Positions 44,287-54,290 are shown, counted from the first letter of the stretch. The stretch: 64,000 nucleotides of DNA from Polaribacter sp. Hel1_85 (GCF_000766795.1 NZ_JPDS01000002.1:997001-1061000); one strand, 5' to 3'. The notes: generated by a model from the letters alone, not told the origin. Program-made: numbers and translations.

Positions 44287-47118
44287 CTATTTTACTTCAA
44301 ATTCGCTTTTTTCATCACCAATTTTAACAGTATATTTTCCTTTAGGTAAATAGTACACATCATTTTTAGCTTTCTTTAAATTGGCATCTTTATCTGCTTT
44401 TTGGTAAGCTTTTAATCCTTTTTTAGAAAACGAAAGATCAAAGATAGCTTCGTTAAAACCTTTGTCTGCATCTATAGAAAATGAATTTACTTTTGTTTCA
44501 TCAGAAAAAATATCCACAGTTACCTTTTTACTTGAATTAGCATAAAAAGGAATGTTTAATTCAGGTGTATTTGCATCCAACCATTTGCTCCAAGAACTTC
44601 CCCAAGATTTTCTTTTTTTAATAGAATTAATGGTGAAAATTTCTAATTTATCGTGTTTACGAATTCCTTTTGTAAACTCTTGTATTGGTCTAATATTTGC
44701 TTTGTATAAACTACGTCCGTGAGTTCCAATAATTAAATGTTTTGCAGTAGGTTGAATTACCAAATCATGCACAGCAACATTTGGCAAGTTTTTACTAAAT
44801 GCTTCCCAAGAATTTCCTTGGTTAAAAGAAACGTACAAACCATTATCTGTACCTAAATACAACACGTTTTCGTTTTCAGAATCTTCTTTTATTACATTTA
44901 CAGAAGAAGTAGGAATTGAGTTACCAATGTTTTTCCAAGTTTGTCCATAATCATCAGACATATACACATAAGACGTAAAATCGTCAAAACGATAACCGTT
45001 TAAAGTTACATACACGCGTTCTTTTTTAAATTTAGAAGCAATTACTCTAGAAACCCATAAATTCTGAGGTAAATTGTTAGAAATACGTGTCCAACTTCCT
45101 CCTCCGTTTTTGGTTACGTTTACAAAACCGTCATCAGAACCCACATAAATTAATCCGAATTGAAACGGACTTTCAGAAATTGAAGTCAAAGTTCCATAAG
45201 CAACATTTCCTTTTTTTCCTCCATTCGTTAAATCACCAGAAATGGTTTCCCAATCATCACCTTTATTTAAAGAACGGTGTAATTTATTTCCTCCTAAATA
45301 TAAAATATCTTGGTTGTGTTTAGATAAATGAATTGGAGTTTGCCAGTTAAACCTATATGGATTTTCACCCAAAGTATGTTTTGGTTGAATGTATTTGTTA
45401 TCGCCACTTTCTCTATCAATTCTATAATAATTCCCAAATTGATAACCTGTATAAACAATATTTGAGTTTCTATCATCAACCTGAACTTGCATTCCATCTC
45501 CTCCCATAATTGATTCATAAGGGTTTTGACCAGTTTGTTGCCAACGCTTGTCAATTCTCGCATTATGATTGGCAACCCAAACTCCATTGTCTTGCAAGCC
45601 ACCATAGACTTTGTAATTTTTTTGATTGTCTGCATAAACAGAATAAAATTGCCCAACTGCAGGATCATTTAGCTTAATCCAGTTTTGACCATCATCATAA
45701 GAAATGTTTAAACCACCATCATTTCCATTGATTAAATGACCCGGTTTTTTAGGATTTACCCAAAGTGCTTGATGATCTGCATGCACATTTTCTTTACTGA
45801 TAGAATTAAAAGTTTTTCCTCCATCTTTAGATTTTAAAATAGGAACTCCTAAAACGTAAATTCCATTTTCATCTTGTAAATCCACACGAATTTCACCAAA
45901 ATAATATCCATAAGAATAATATAAATCATCTAAAGTTCCTTCATGTGTTTTTTTCCAAGATTTACCTCCGTTTGTAGTTTTAAAAACTTCTGCTCCAACA
46001 ACCGGTGTGTCAAATAATAGAGAATTTGCATCTTCTAAATACTTTGCTAAATCAATAGGTTTTACGTTTCCAGAACGTACCATTTGTTTTACATTTTCTG
46101 CTCTGTATTTTTCTTGAAATCCATTTGTTTTTAAATAGGTATTTAATTTTTTATCAGTTAATTTATAAAACTCATCAGCAGACATTGCTTTAAAATCTTC
46201 TTTGGTTAATGCATTAGAAGTTTTCTTTTTCTTGTCTTCTTTTCTTCTAAACTGGCTATCATGAAAAGCATAAACTGTATTTTCATTAAAAACTGCTAAA
46301 CCAATTCTACCAACTCCATTTCCAACAGGAAAACCACTTTTATCAGCAATTTTTGTCCAAGAATTACCAGCATCAGTACTTTTGTAAATTGCAGAATTGT
46401 TTCCATCACCATCAAAATTCCATGCTTTACGTTCTCTTTCCCAAGAAGAAGCATACATTACATTAAAGTTATTTGGTGCAAAAGCAACATCAATAATACC
46501 AGTGTCTTTATTTATAAATAATGATTTTGTCCAAGTTTTTCCTCCATCTGTAGTTTTAAAAATTCCTCTTTCATCATTAGAAGAATATAAATGTCCAATA
46601 ACACCAACAATAACTTCATTAGAATTATTAGGATTGATGAGAATTCTACTCACGTGATGAGAATCTAGTAAACCAACATTTTTCCAAGTTTGACCTTTAT
46701 CCGTAGATTTTAAAACCCCGATTCCCGCATAACTTGAACGCGAAGAATTTTTTTCTCCAGTACCAACCCAAATTGTTCCAGATTTCCAATCTACAGCAAT
46801 ATCACCAATATTTTGCGTTGGCGAATTGTCTAAAACGGGTGTAAAAGTTGTTCCGTTATTATTTGTATACCACAATCCACCAGAAGCATAACCAACATAA
46901 AATTCTGTAGTGTTTTCTGGATTTACAGAAACATCAACAACACGTCCACTCATTACTGTTGGTCCAATATTTGTAAATTCAATATTCTTAACTAAAGAAG
47001 ATTTCATCATTTGTGATTTCTTTACTAAAGATTGTTGAATGATATCTGAATTTGTTGCTGTTTGTGCAATTAAAGTTGCCGAAAAACACATCAATAAAAA
47101 CTTGAAAATAGATTTCAT
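44287..47118 (-). CDS. VPS10/sortilin-type BNR-repeat secreted protein
   Basis: A 943-residue secreted protein with signal peptide (about 1-19). BNR/Asp-box repeats recur: STDKGQTWKNVG, TTDGGKTWTKS, STDAGNSWTKI, TTNGGKSWKKT and YMSDDYGQTWKNI, building a large beta-propeller of the sortilin (VPS10) and WD40/YVTN glycosyl-hydrolase-like type. A helical, Lys-rich insertion is at about 290-370. The C-terminal 130 residues look like a separate beta domain (KVTVDIFSDETKVN). No T9SS tail. The ligand is unknown. Confidence 0.88.
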   Translation of the reverse strand: MKSIFKFLLMCFSATLIAQTATNSDIIQQSLVKKSQMMKSSLVKNIEFTNIGPTVMSGRVVDVSVNPENTTEFYVGYASGGLWYTNNNGTTFTPVLDNSPTQNIGDIAVDWKSGTIWVGTGEKNSSRSSYAGIGVLKSTDKGQTWKNVGLLDSHHVSRILINPNNSNEVIVGVIGHLYSSNDERGIFKTTDGGKTWTKSLFINKDTGIIDVAFAPNNFNVMYASSWERERKAWNFDGDGNNSAIYKSTDAGNSWTKIADKSGFPVGNGVGRIGLAVFNENTVYAFHDSQFRRKEDKKKKTSNALTKEDFKAMSADEFYKLTDKKLNTYLKTNGFQEKYRAENVKQMVRSGNVKPIDLAKYLEDANSLLFDTPVVGAEVFKTTNGGKSWKKTHEGTLDDLYYSYGYYFGEIRVDLQDENGIYVLGVPILKSKDGGKTFNSISKENVHADHQALWVNPKKPGHLINGNDGGLNISYDDGQNWIKLNDPAVGQFYSVYADNQKNYKVYGGLQDNGVWVANHNARIDKRWQQTGQNPYESIMGGDGMQVQVDDRNSNIVYTGYQFGNYYRIDRESGDNKYIQPKHTLGENPYRFNWQTPIHLSKHNQDILYLGGNKLHRSLNKGDDWETISGDLTNGGKKGNVAYGTLTSISESPFQFGLIYVGSDDGFVNVTKNGGGSWTRISNNLPQNLWVSRVIASKFKKERVYVTLNGYRFDDFTSYVYMSDDYGQTWKNIGNSIPTSSVNVIKEDSENENVLYLGTDNGLYVSFNQGNSWEAFSKNLPNVAVHDLVIQPTAKHLIIGTHGRSLYKANIRPIQEFTKGIRKHDKLEIFTINSIKKRKSWGSSWSKWLDANTPELNIPFYANSSKKVTVDIFSDETKVNSFSIDADKGFNEAIFDLSFSKKGLKAYQKADKDANLKKAKNDVYYLPKGKYTVKIGDEKSEFEVK

Positions 47119-47229
47119 AAGAAATAAGTTTTGGTTTTAAGTGATGAAATTACCACTTGTATTTTCAATATCAAAAAAATTAACATAAAATAGGAGTTAA
47201 CAGTCAATTCTCACCAATTTAAAACAGTG

Positions 47230-47237
47230 TATCTTTG
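47230..47237 (+). promoter_or_regulatory. -7 promoter box of the DEAD helicase gene
   Basis: TATCTTTG, 44 bases before the ATG at 47282, giving a leader of about 40 bases. Confidence 0.6.
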
Positions 47238-47281
47238 CAGCTAGAAACAACTACATAAAGTTACTTTCATAAATAATTTCT

Positions 47282-48601
47282 ATGACATTTTCAGATTTAG
47301 GTTTATCTCCAGCATTGGTAAAAGCAGTTGCCGAAAAAGGATATACCAAACCATCACCAATACAAGAAAAAGCAATTCCACATATATTAGAAGGAAAAGA
47401 TCTTTTAGCTTCTGCACAAACTGGTACAGGAAAAACAGCAGGTTTTACGTTACCTGTTTTACAATATTTAACAGATACAAAACATCCAAAATACAGACCA
47501 TTAAGAGCGTTAGTTTTAACGCCAACAAGAGAATTAGCAGCCCAAGTTTATGATAATGTAAGAGAATATAGTAAATACGCAAATATAAAATCTGCTGTAG
47601 TTTTTGGCGGAGTAAATGCAAAACCACAAATTGCAACTTTAAAAAGAGGTGTTGATATTTTAGTAGCAACACCAGGTAGATTATTAGATTTACACGATCA
47701 AAAAGCGCTTTCTTTTAAACGTGTAGATGTTTTAATTTTAGACGAAGCAGATAGAATGTTAGACATGGGTTTTGTTAGAGATATCAACAAGATTATCAGT
47801 TTTATGCCTGCAAAACGTCAGAATTTGTTATTTTCTGCAACTTTTTCTAACGATATTAAAAAATTGGCAGCAGGTATTTTAAAAAACCCTGTTTCTGTAG
47901 AAGCTGAGCCTCAAAATTCAACAGCAAAGAAAGTTACACACAAGGTTTATAAAGTTGATAAAAAGAAAAAAACTGAGTTTACAATTAAGTTGATAAAAGA
48001 CGGAAATTGGAATCAAGTTTTAATCTTTACAAGAACAAAACATGGTGCTAATAGGTTAACTCAAAACTTAATAAAAGCCAAAATTTCTGCAGCTGCCATT
48101 CATGGAAATAAAAGTCAAGGAGCCAGAACAAAAGCGCTAAAAAACTTTAAAGAGAATTCGATTAGAATTTTAGTTGCTACAGATATTGCTGCACGTGGGT
48201 TAGATATTCCATTATTACCACATGTAATTAATTATGAATTGCCAAATGTACCAGAAGATTATGTACATAGAATTGGTAGAACAGGTAGAGCAGGAGCTGC
48301 TGGAGAAGCAATTTCTTTAGTGTGTAGTGAAGAAACAGAATATCAAAATGAGATTGAAAAATTATTAAAAGAAAAGCTAGAATCTAACATTGTAAAAGGT
48401 TTTGAACCTACAGATACAGCCCCTCCAAAAAGAGCGGCAACGCAAAGTAAAGGTTCTTTTGGTAAGAAGAAAAAAGGAGGAAACTCAGATTCATCAAATC
48501 AAAATAAGCCAAAAAGAAAACCTCATTTTAAAGGAAATAAACCTGCAGGTGCTGCTTCTGGAAGAGGGAGAACTGGCGCACCAAAAAAGAAACGTTTTTA
48601 A
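47282..48601 (+). CDS. DEAD-box RNA helicase (RhlE-like)
   Basis: A 439-residue ATP-dependent RNA helicase. Motifs are present in order: Q motif ([12 protein letters not shown], about 25), [12 protein letters not shown] (I), PTRELAAQ (Ia), TPGRLLDL (Ib), DEADRML (II), SATF (III), [11 protein letters not shown] (V) and [10 protein letters not shown] (VI). The last 55 residues are rich in Lys, Gly and Arg and probably bind RNA. Similar cold-induced helicases act in RNA decay or ribosome assembly. A terminator follows. Confidence 0.94.
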   Translation: MTFSDLGLSPALVKAVAEKGYTKPSPIQEKAIPHILEGKDLLASAQTGTGKTAGFTLPVLQYLTDTKHPKYRPLRALVLTPTRELAAQVYDNVREYSKYANIKSAVVFGGVNAKPQIATLKRGVDILVATPGRLLDLHDQKALSFKRVDVLILDEADRMLDMGFVRDINKIISFMPAKRQNLLFSATFSNDIKKLAAGILKNPVSVEAEPQNSTAKKVTHKVYKVDKKKKTEFTIKLIKDGNWNQVLIFTRTKHGANRLTQNLIKAKISAAAIHGNKSQGARTKALKNFKENSIRILVATDIAARGLDIPLLPHVINYELPNVPEDYVHRIGRTGRAGAAGEAISLVCSEETEYQNEIEKLLKEKLESNIVKGFEPTDTAPPKRAATQSKGSFGKKKKGGNSDSSNQNKPKRKPHFKGNKPAGAASGRGRTGAPKKKRF

Positions 48602-48630
48602 CGAAAAAAATAAAATTAATTTTATACTTT

Positions 48631-48668
48631 AACCTTTTCTGTTTTTAAAAAAAGAAAAGGTTTTTTGT
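48631..48668 (+). terminator. Terminator of the DEAD helicase gene
   Basis: AACCTTTTCT and AGAAAAGGTT with a 12-base A/T loop, then TTTTTTG. Confidence 0.88.
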
Positions 48669-48705
48669 TTACTAGCTAGATTTTAACTTCGTATTAATTA
48701 TTTGC

Positions 48706-48713
48706 TACCTTTG
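48706..48713 (+). promoter_or_regulatory. -7 promoter box of the aminopeptidase P gene
   Basis: TACCTTTG fits the TAnnTTTG consensus, 23 bases before the ATG at 48737. Confidence 0.55.
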
Positions 48714-48736
48714 TATTTCAACATAAATTCATCAGT

Positions 48737-50029
48737 ATGAAATACGATAAAATAGACTCACAATTATTCATAAAAAATCGTAAAAATTTTGCTTCAGCTA
48801 TGAAGCCAAATAGTTTAGCGATTTTTAATTCTAATGATATTTATCCAATAAGTGCAGATAGTACTTTACCTTTTGAGCAGCATAGAGATATTTTTTATTT
48901 AAGTGGTGTAGATCAAGAAGAAAGTGTTTTGTTTTTATTTCCTGATTGTCCTAAAGAAGATCATAGAGAAATCTTATTTGTTAGAGAAACCAATGATCAT
49001 ATTGCAGTTTGGGAAGGAGCGAAATTAACAAAAGAAGCTGCTTTTGAAACCTCTGGAATTAAAACAGTGTATTGGTTACAGGATTTAGAAAAAGTACTTT
49101 TTGAATTGTCTACTTATGCAGATACTTTTTACATCAACACAAACGAACATTATAGAGCCAATGTAGAAACAGAAACACGAGAAGCTCGTTTTACAAAATG
49201 GTTGTTGGCAAAATATCCTGCACATTCTGTGGCTAAAAGTAATCCTATTATGCAACGTTTACGTTCTGTAAAAGACCAAATAGAATTAGATTTAATGCAA
49301 CATGCTTGTAATATTACCGAAAAAGGTTTTCGTAGACTTTTAGGTTTTGTAAAACCGGGTGTTTGGGAATATGAACTTGAAGCAGAATTAATACATGAGT
49401 TTGTAAAGAATCGTTCTAAAGGCTTTGCTTATTCACCAATTATAGCTTCAGGAAATAGCGCCAATGTTTTGCATTACATGGAGAATAATAAAGAATGTAA
49501 AAGTGGTGATTTAATCTTACTAGATATTGCAGCAGAATACGCAAATTACAAAAGTGATTTAACAAGAACAATACCTGTTTCTGGTAAATTTTCTGACAGA
49601 CAAAAAGCGGTATACAATGCTGTAAATTACGTTAAAAAAGAAGCTACAAAATTATTGGTTCCTGGAACTTTATGGAAAGAATATCATGTAGAAGTTGGCG
49701 AAATTATGACTTCTGAATTACTAAACCTAGGTTTACTAGATAAAGCTGATCTACAAAATGAAGATAAAGACTGGCCTGCATATAAAAAGTATTTTATGCA
49801 TGGAACTTCTCATCATATTGGTTTAGATACGCATGATTATGGTTTATTACACAAACCAATAGAAGCAAAAATGGTATTTACAGTAGAACCTGGAATTTAC
49901 ATACCTGATGAAGGTTTTGGAATTCGTTTAGAAGATGATGTTGTGGTTCAAGAAAAAGGAGCACCTTTTAATTTAATGCAAAATATACCTATTGAAGCAG
50001 ATGAAATTGAAGAGTTAATGAACTCATAA
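48737..50029 (+). CDS. Xaa-Pro aminopeptidase (aminopeptidase P)
   Basis: A 430-residue M24 metallopeptidase. The N-terminal domain (DSTLPFEQHRDIFYLSGVDQ, about 53) is the AMP N domain; the pita-bread catalytic domain holds the metal ligands Asp in LILLDIAAEYANYKSDLTRT (two Asp), His in HGTSHHIGLDTHD (about 358) and Glu in FTVEPGIYIPDEGFGIRLED (two Glu). It frees the N-terminal residue when Pro is second. No signal peptide, so it is cytoplasmic. A bidirectional terminator follows. Confidence 0.94.
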   Translation: MKYDKIDSQLFIKNRKNFASAMKPNSLAIFNSNDIYPISADSTLPFEQHRDIFYLSGVDQEESVLFLFPDCPKEDHREILFVRETNDHIAVWEGAKLTKEAAFETSGIKTVYWLQDLEKVLFELSTYADTFYINTNEHYRANVETETREARFTKWLLAKYPAHSVAKSNPIMQRLRSVKDQIELDLMQHACNITEKGFRRLLGFVKPGVWEYELEAELIHEFVKNRSKGFAYSPIIASGNSANVLHYMENNKECKSGDLILLDIAAEYANYKSDLTRTIPVSGKFSDRQKAVYNAVNYVKKEATKLLVPGTLWKEYHVEVGEIMTSELLNLGLLDKADLQNEDKDWPAYKKYFMHGTSHHIGLDTHDYGLLHKPIEAKMVFTVEPGIYIPDEGFGIRLEDDVVVQEKGAPFNLMQNIPIEADEIEELMNS

Positions 50030-50032
50030 AAT

Positions 50033-50068
50033 AAAAAAGGCGAATTATTATAACTCGCCTTTTTTTAT
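50033..50068. terminator. Bidirectional terminator between aminopeptidase P and kdgK
   Basis: AAAAAGGCGA and TCGCCTTTTT with an 11-base loop between converging genes. Confidence 0.88.
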
Positions 50069-50083
50069 GCTATTTTTTTAATA

Positions 50084-51088
50084 TTATCTTTTTAATCTTC
50101 CTGTAGTATTTCCATCTAGAATACTAATAACTTCTTCTTCATCTGCATAATTTACATCACCTAAGTATGTGTGTTTTATAGCACAAGCAGCACTACCAAA
50201 TTCCATAGCTTTGTAGTCATCAAATTTCTGCAAACCATGTATTACACCAGCAGCAAAAGCATCTCCAGTTCCAATTCTATCAATAATATGTGTAATATCT
50301 AAATCTTGTGTTTCTTTAAACTCTTTACCATTCCACATTCTTGCTCGTATTTTATGCCAAGAAGAATTGATAGAAGTTCTAATCTTATCAAATACTTTTT
50401 CTATGGATGGGTATCTTTCCATTAATTGTTTACTTGCTTCAATAAAATCTTCATTAGAAAAAGAAAAATCGGTTTCTAAAAGTTCATTTATTTCATTAAC
50501 TCCACCGATAAAAACGGTAGAATATTCTACTAATTCAGATAAAATTTCTCTTGGGTTTTCACCATAATTCCATAATCCACTTCTATAAGTTGGATCTGCA
50601 GAAACTTGCATTCCTTTTTTTCTAGCAAGTTTTATACCTTCTAACAAAGTTTCTTGAGCGCCTTTATTAAGAGCAGGTGTAATTCCGGTCCAATGAAACC
50701 ATTTACCATTTTCTAAAGAGGTTTCCCAATTTACCATTGCGGGTTTAATTTCTGAAAAAGCAGAATGTGATCGATTGTAAGAAATAGAACTTGGTCTCAT
50801 TACTGCTCCAACTTCTAAAAAATAAACACCTAAAGGTCTATTAGAGCGCACAATTGCAGAAGTGTCTAAATCAAATTTATTTAAATAAGAAATAGCTGTT
50901 TTACCAATAAAATCATTAGAAATACAACTAATATGTTTCACCTTACCACCAAAATTAGCAATAGAAATACCTACATTTACTTCTGTACCACCAAAATAAA
51001 ATTCTACATTATTTGATTGAATAAACTTTTTGTTTCCACGTGGTGAAATTCTCATTAAAACTTCTCCAAACGTAATTATTTGATTCAT
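50084..51088 (-). CDS. kdgK: PfkB sugar kinase, 2-dehydro-3-deoxygluconokinase type
   Basis: A 334-residue ribokinase-fold enzyme. MNQIITFGEVLMRISPRGNK is the start, GTEVNVGISIANFGGKV (about 33) binds sugar, and DRIGTGDAFAAGVIHGL (about 270) carries the catalytic Asp and anion hole. The pattern fits KDG kinases used in uronate breakdown. No aldolase or uronate gene is next to it, so the sugar is inferred from the family. A -7 box (TATCTTTG, 51108-51115) is 19 bases before the start. Confidence 0.8.
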   Translation of the reverse strand: MNQIITFGEVLMRISPRGNKKFIQSNNVEFYFGGTEVNVGISIANFGGKVKHISCISNDFIGKTAISYLNKFDLDTSAIVRSNRPLGVYFLEVGAVMRPSSISYNRSHSAFSEIKPAMVNWETSLENGKWFHWTGITPALNKGAQETLLEGIKLARKKGMQVSADPTYRSGLWNYGENPREILSELVEYSTVFIGGVNEINELLETDFSFSNEDFIEASKQLMERYPSIEKVFDKIRTSINSSWHKIRARMWNGKEFKETQDLDITHIIDRIGTGDAFAAGVIHGLQKFDDYKAMEFGSAACAIKHTYLGDVNYADEEEVISILDGNTTGRLKR

Positions 51089-51107
51089 ACTAAAAACTTT
51101 TAAAAAG

Positions 51108-51115
51108 CAAAGATA
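51108..51115 (-). promoter_or_regulatory. -7 promoter box of kdgK
   Basis: TATCTTTG on the minus strand, 19 bases before the kdgK ATG. Confidence 0.6.
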
Positions 51116-51167
51116 CTTTATAAAATAATCTTAGACTGCTGTTTTATTTGGAATTATATCGTTAAAT

Positions 51168-51947
51168 TTATAAAGATGTAATAAATTGAATTGTTTGGTT
51201 GTTAAATGTTTCTGGTTGCTCAACATTTACTACATGTCCACAATTATCAACCACAAATAACGAAGATGTTACATGTTTAGAAACAATATTTTTAATAGAA
51301 GGTAAAAACAAATGATCTTCAGCTCCCATAATATATAAAGTAGGTATTTTGATATCTTTTGTTCTAAAAAAACGTAATAAAGGGTTGATTTCTGAAGTTA
51401 ATTTAAACCAACGTAAAAATTCTTTTTGGTATAATTTTTTTGCTTCGTTTACAAATAAAGATCGCGATTTTTTATGATTCTTCTTTGGCATAATAATAAA
51501 TGCAAAGAGTTTGTATAACATCATATAAGGAACCACAGATTTAAAGATATTACCAACTTTCATTAGCACTTGAGATCTAAAGTTCATTTTTATAATTGCT
51601 CCACCCATTATCATACTTTGTACCAATTCCGATCTTTTTTCTGCTAGATTTCTAATTAAAATAGTACCTAAAGAAATACCAATAAAGTGTGATTTTTTTA
51701 TTTTTAAATGATCAATAACCTCAACAATATCATGAGTAATAGAATCGAAAGTGTACTTGGGATTAAAAGTGTCTTTTAATGTTGGTTTGCTATTTCCATG
51801 GCCACGTAAATCTAAAATTAAAACATTAAAATGCTTTTTAAAATCGCGCACTTGTTTATACCAAATAGAACTACTACCTCCTGCTCCATGAACAAAAGTT
51901 ACCCATTCTTTAGAAGTTGTGTGTGGATAAGAATAATAGTTTAACAA
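51168..51947 (-). CDS. Alpha/beta hydrolase
   Basis: A 259-residue alpha/beta hydrolase: VTFVHGAGGSSSIWYKQ gives the oxyanion loop (HGAGG, about 20-24), LILDLRGHGNSK follows, the nucleophile Ser is in FIGISLGTILI (about 92), Asp in YIMGAEDHLF (about 212) and His in NCGHVVNVEQP (about 240). Start TTG at 51947 is inferred since the frame has no ATG before it. A -7 box TATTTTTG is at 51985-51992. The ester or acyl substrate is unknown. Confidence 0.85.
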   Translation of the reverse strand: MLNYYSYPHTTSKEWVTFVHGAGGSSSIWYKQVRDFKKHFNVLILDLRGHGNSKPTLKDTFNPKYTFDSITHDIVEVIDHLKIKKSHFIGISLGTILIRNLAEKRSELVQSMIMGGAIIKMNFRSQVLMKVGNIFKSVVPYMMLYKLFAFIIMPKKNHKKSRSLFVNEAKKLYQKEFLRWFKLTSEINPLLRFFRTKDIKIPTLYIMGAEDHLFLPSIKNIVSKHVTSSLFVVDNCGHVVNVEQPETFNNQTIQFITSL

Positions 51948-51984
51948 AGACTTAGTTTTTTTAATTTAATAGTAAAACGAAAAG

Positions 51985-51992
51985 CAAAAATA
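51985..51992 (-). promoter_or_regulatory. -7 promoter box of the alpha/beta hydrolase
   Basis: TATTTTTG on the minus strand, 37 bases before the TTG start at 51947. Confidence 0.5.
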
Positions 51993-52117
51993 GGGTATTT
52001 AATTTTGATTAAACCTAAAACTCTTTTTTTGAACTCTTATTATTTATAATTAATTTAAAATAAGGAATCAACATGGAATTCTTGTTCCTTTTTTTTAATT
52101 TTTTGTAAATTGCTTAA

Positions 52118-52918
52118 ATGGAAAAATCTACTTCATCAAACAGCAAAAAAAAGAAATTTAATTACGATCAAGAACTAGCAAAATTACATACAGAACTGGT
52201 TCATATGCAAGAATGGGTTAAAAACCAAGGTTTAAAAGTAGTTATACTTTTTGAAGGAAGAGATGCTTCTGGAAAAGGAGGAACTATTAAAAGATTTACA
52301 GAACCTTTAAACCCAAGAATTTGTAAAGTGGTTGCTTTAGGTGTTCCTACAGAAAGAGAAAAATCTCAATGGTATTTTCAGCGTTATGTACAATATTTAC
52401 CTGCTGCAGGAGAAATTGTTTTGTTTGATAGAAGCTGGTATAACAGAGCCGGAGTAGAAAAAGTGATGGGGTTTTGTACTAACGATGAGTATGATGAGTT
52501 TTTGCGTTCTTGCCCTGAGTTTGAACGCATGTTAGTAAGATCTGGAATAATCGTTTTAAAATATTGGTTTTCTGTAAGTGATGAAGAGCAAGAAAAACGT
52601 TTTAAAAACCGTATTTCAAATCCTTTAAAAAGATGGAAATTCAGTCCTATGGATTTAGAATCTCGTTCTCGTTGGTTAGAATATTCAAAAGCAAAAGACA
52701 ATATGTTTGCTCATACAGACACCAAACAAGTGCCTTGGTACGTTGTGAATTCTGATAATAAAAAGAAAGCAAGGTTAAATTGTATAAGCCATATGTTAAG
52801 TAAAATTCCTTACGAACAAATGAATATAAAACCAATTGAGTTACCTCCATTGCCAGATGGTAAAGCGTATGTAAGACCACCAATGGATTATCAAACTTTT
52901 GTGCCAGAAAAATTTTAA
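52118..52918 (+). CDS. ppk2: Polyphosphate kinase 2
   Basis: A 266-residue PPK2, which moves phosphate between polyphosphate and nucleoside di- or monophosphates. Walker A is EGRDASGKGGTIKRF (about 50-64), Walker B DRSWYNRAG (about 105-113), and the lid region is FKNRISNPLKRWKFSPMDL. A single PPK2 domain of class I type; class III can not be excluded without alignment. Starts at ATG 52118 with a polar Lys/Ser N terminus. Stands alone before the copper-type module. Confidence 0.92.
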   Translation: MEKSTSSNSKKKKFNYDQELAKLHTELVHMQEWVKNQGLKVVILFEGRDASGKGGTIKRFTEPLNPRICKVVALGVPTEREKSQWYFQRYVQYLPAAGEIVLFDRSWYNRAGVEKVMGFCTNDEYDEFLRSCPEFERMLVRSGIIVLKYWFSVSDEEQEKRFKNRISNPLKRWKFSPMDLESRSRWLEYSKAKDNMFAHTDTKQVPWYVVNSDNKKKARLNCISHMLSKIPYEQMNIKPIELPPLPDGKAYVRPPMDYQTFVPEKF

Positions 52919-52948
52919 AATATATCTGTACTTTTCTTACCTAAGTTC

Positions 52949-52956
52949 TATATTTG
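52949..52956 (+). promoter_or_regulatory. -7 promoter box of the MbnP/MbnH module
   Basis: TATATTTG followed by CGG is a good TAnnTTTG match. It contains the TTG that would otherwise look like the start codon of the next gene, so translation must begin further downstream. Confidence 0.6.
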
Positions 52957-52971
52957 CGGAAAAATTATTTT

Positions 52972-53355
52972 CTGAAAAAAATTATTTTCATAACTTTATT
53001 TGTAGCTTTTGCTCTAAGACCAATCTATCATTTAGGGTATATTGCTTATTTTGAGTATAATATAGATTACATTATAGAAACGTATTGTGTAAATAAAGAA
53101 AAGCCACAGTTACAATGTAATGGTAAATGTCATTTAGCAAAACAAATTGCTCCTCAAGTAGATCTTTCTGATAACGATATAAAAGGTTTAAATACAATTT
53201 CCGAAGCATTTTTCCCTGTTTTTAAAGAAGAAGCATATAGTTATAGCATAAAAAAACTACCTCAAGTAAACATAAAAGATAATTGGAAATTACGATTTTT
53301 AAATCCAATAAATCTTGTTAACTTTTTGGAACAACCTCCAGATTTTCTTTCTTAA
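52972..53355 (+). CDS. Small CxGKCH-motif protein of the copper-type module
   Basis: About 127 residues with an N-terminal hydrophobic segment (KKIIFITLFVAFALRPIYHL) that may be a signal anchor. The central motif QCNGKCHLAKQIA, preceded by YCVNKEK, has two or three Cys and a His that could bind a metal. The start is doubtful: TTG 52954 overlaps the -7 box, and the frame then offers CTG 52972 just before KKIIF; CTG is preferred here. I recognise this type of small protein before MbnP genes in flavobacteria but it has no assigned role. Confidence 0.6.
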   Translation: MKKIIFITLFVAFALRPIYHLGYIAYFEYNIDYIIETYCVNKEKPQLQCNGKCHLAKQIAPQVDLSDNDIKGLNTISEAFFPVFKEEAYSYSIKKLPQVNIKDNWKLRFLNPINLVNFLEQPPDFLS

Positions 53356-53394
53356 ATAGAACTCAAATTACATTAAAATTATTTTAGTGCTTTT

Positions 53395-53422
53395 TTATAG
53401 AACCATTTTAGGTTTTCTATAA
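53395..53422 (+). promoter_or_regulatory. Hairpin in the gap before mbnP-like gene
   Basis: TTATAGAA-CC ... GG-TT-TTCTATAA forms a stem with one bulge. A second hairpin (AATACTTTT / AAAAGTATT, 53468-53491) is 15 bases before the next ATG. They may set message stability or translation of the MbnP-like gene; not like a terminator since no T tract follows. Confidence 0.4.
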
Positions 53423-53505
53423 GATACTTCTGTGCTATAATAAACTACACCTATTTATAAAAACCATAATACTTTTAAACCAAAAAGTATTAAAAAAAGA
53501 AAATA

Positions 53506-54282
53506 ATGAAAATTACAAAATACATAGCTGCATGTTTTATTGCGCTAACAATTACTGCATGTTCAAGCGAAGAAGAAGAAATAACAGGAGAAGGAAATGT
53601 TTCTTTAGAATTCGATAATTCTTATAGTACTTCAGATTTATTATTAACCACAACTTCTTATGATGCAAATGAAACAGAAGAAGTTAAAATTTCTAAAGTA
53701 AAATATATTGTTAGTAATATTAGGTTAGAAGATGAAGATGGAGTTGTTTTTACATATCCCAAAGAAGATTCTTATTTTATTGTTACAGAAGAAGATGGAG
53801 CCTCTCAGTTTATAAACCTTACAAATGTTCCTGCAGGAAATTACACAAAAATAACTTTTGGAATTGGGGTAGATAAAGAAAAGTATTTAGAAGGAGCAAC
53901 AGGTCAAGGAGATTTTTTAACCTTAGCACAAGATGCAGGTATGATGTGGTCTTGGCAAGCTGGTTATAAGTTTTTTGTTTTTGAAGGTGTTTATACTTCA
54001 GATGAAACAACAACAGAAACTGCTTTTGCTTTTCATATGGGAAGCCACGGTACTGCTTTAGATAATTATAAAGAAGTAACTTTAGATTTAACAAACTCAG
54101 CAAGAGTTAGAGTAGACACAACTCCAGAAATACATGTTGTTGCAGATATTTCTAAAGTACTTGCCGGAACAACAAGTTTTTTATTAGATGATGCTGCTCA
54201 AATACATGTAGACGCAGTAAAATCTCCACAGATTTCAACCAATGTTAATGGTATGTTTACTGTAGATCACGTACATAATTAA
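53506..54282 (+). CDS. MbnP family copper-binding lipoprotein
   Basis: A 258-residue lipoprotein (ITACSSEE). It has the MbnP (DUF4465-type) pattern: VSLEFDNSYSTSDLLL at the mature start, VKISKVKYIVSNIRL, AGNYTKITFGIGVD, the conserved MMWSWQAGYKFFVFEG (about 146-161), AFHMGSHGT with two His, and IHVVADIS near the end. In characterised MbnP proteins a Trp is oxidised to kynurenine by the partner MbnH, which creates a copper site. The two Trp in WSW and the His residues make this possible here. The C terminus is TVDHVHN. Confidence 0.85.
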   Translation: MKITKYIAACFIALTITACSSEEEEITGEGNVSLEFDNSYSTSDLLLTTTSYDANETEEVKISKVKYIVSNIRLEDEDGVVFTYPKEDSYFIVTEEDGASQFINLTNVPAGNYTKITFGIGVDKEKYLEGATGQGDFLTLAQDAGMMWSWQAGYKFFVFEGVYTSDETTTETAFAFHMGSHGTALDNYKEVTLDLTNSARVRVDTTPEIHVVADISKVLAGTTSFLLDDAAQIHVDAVKSPQISTNVNGMFTVDHVHN

Positions 54283-54290
54283 ATTTAACA

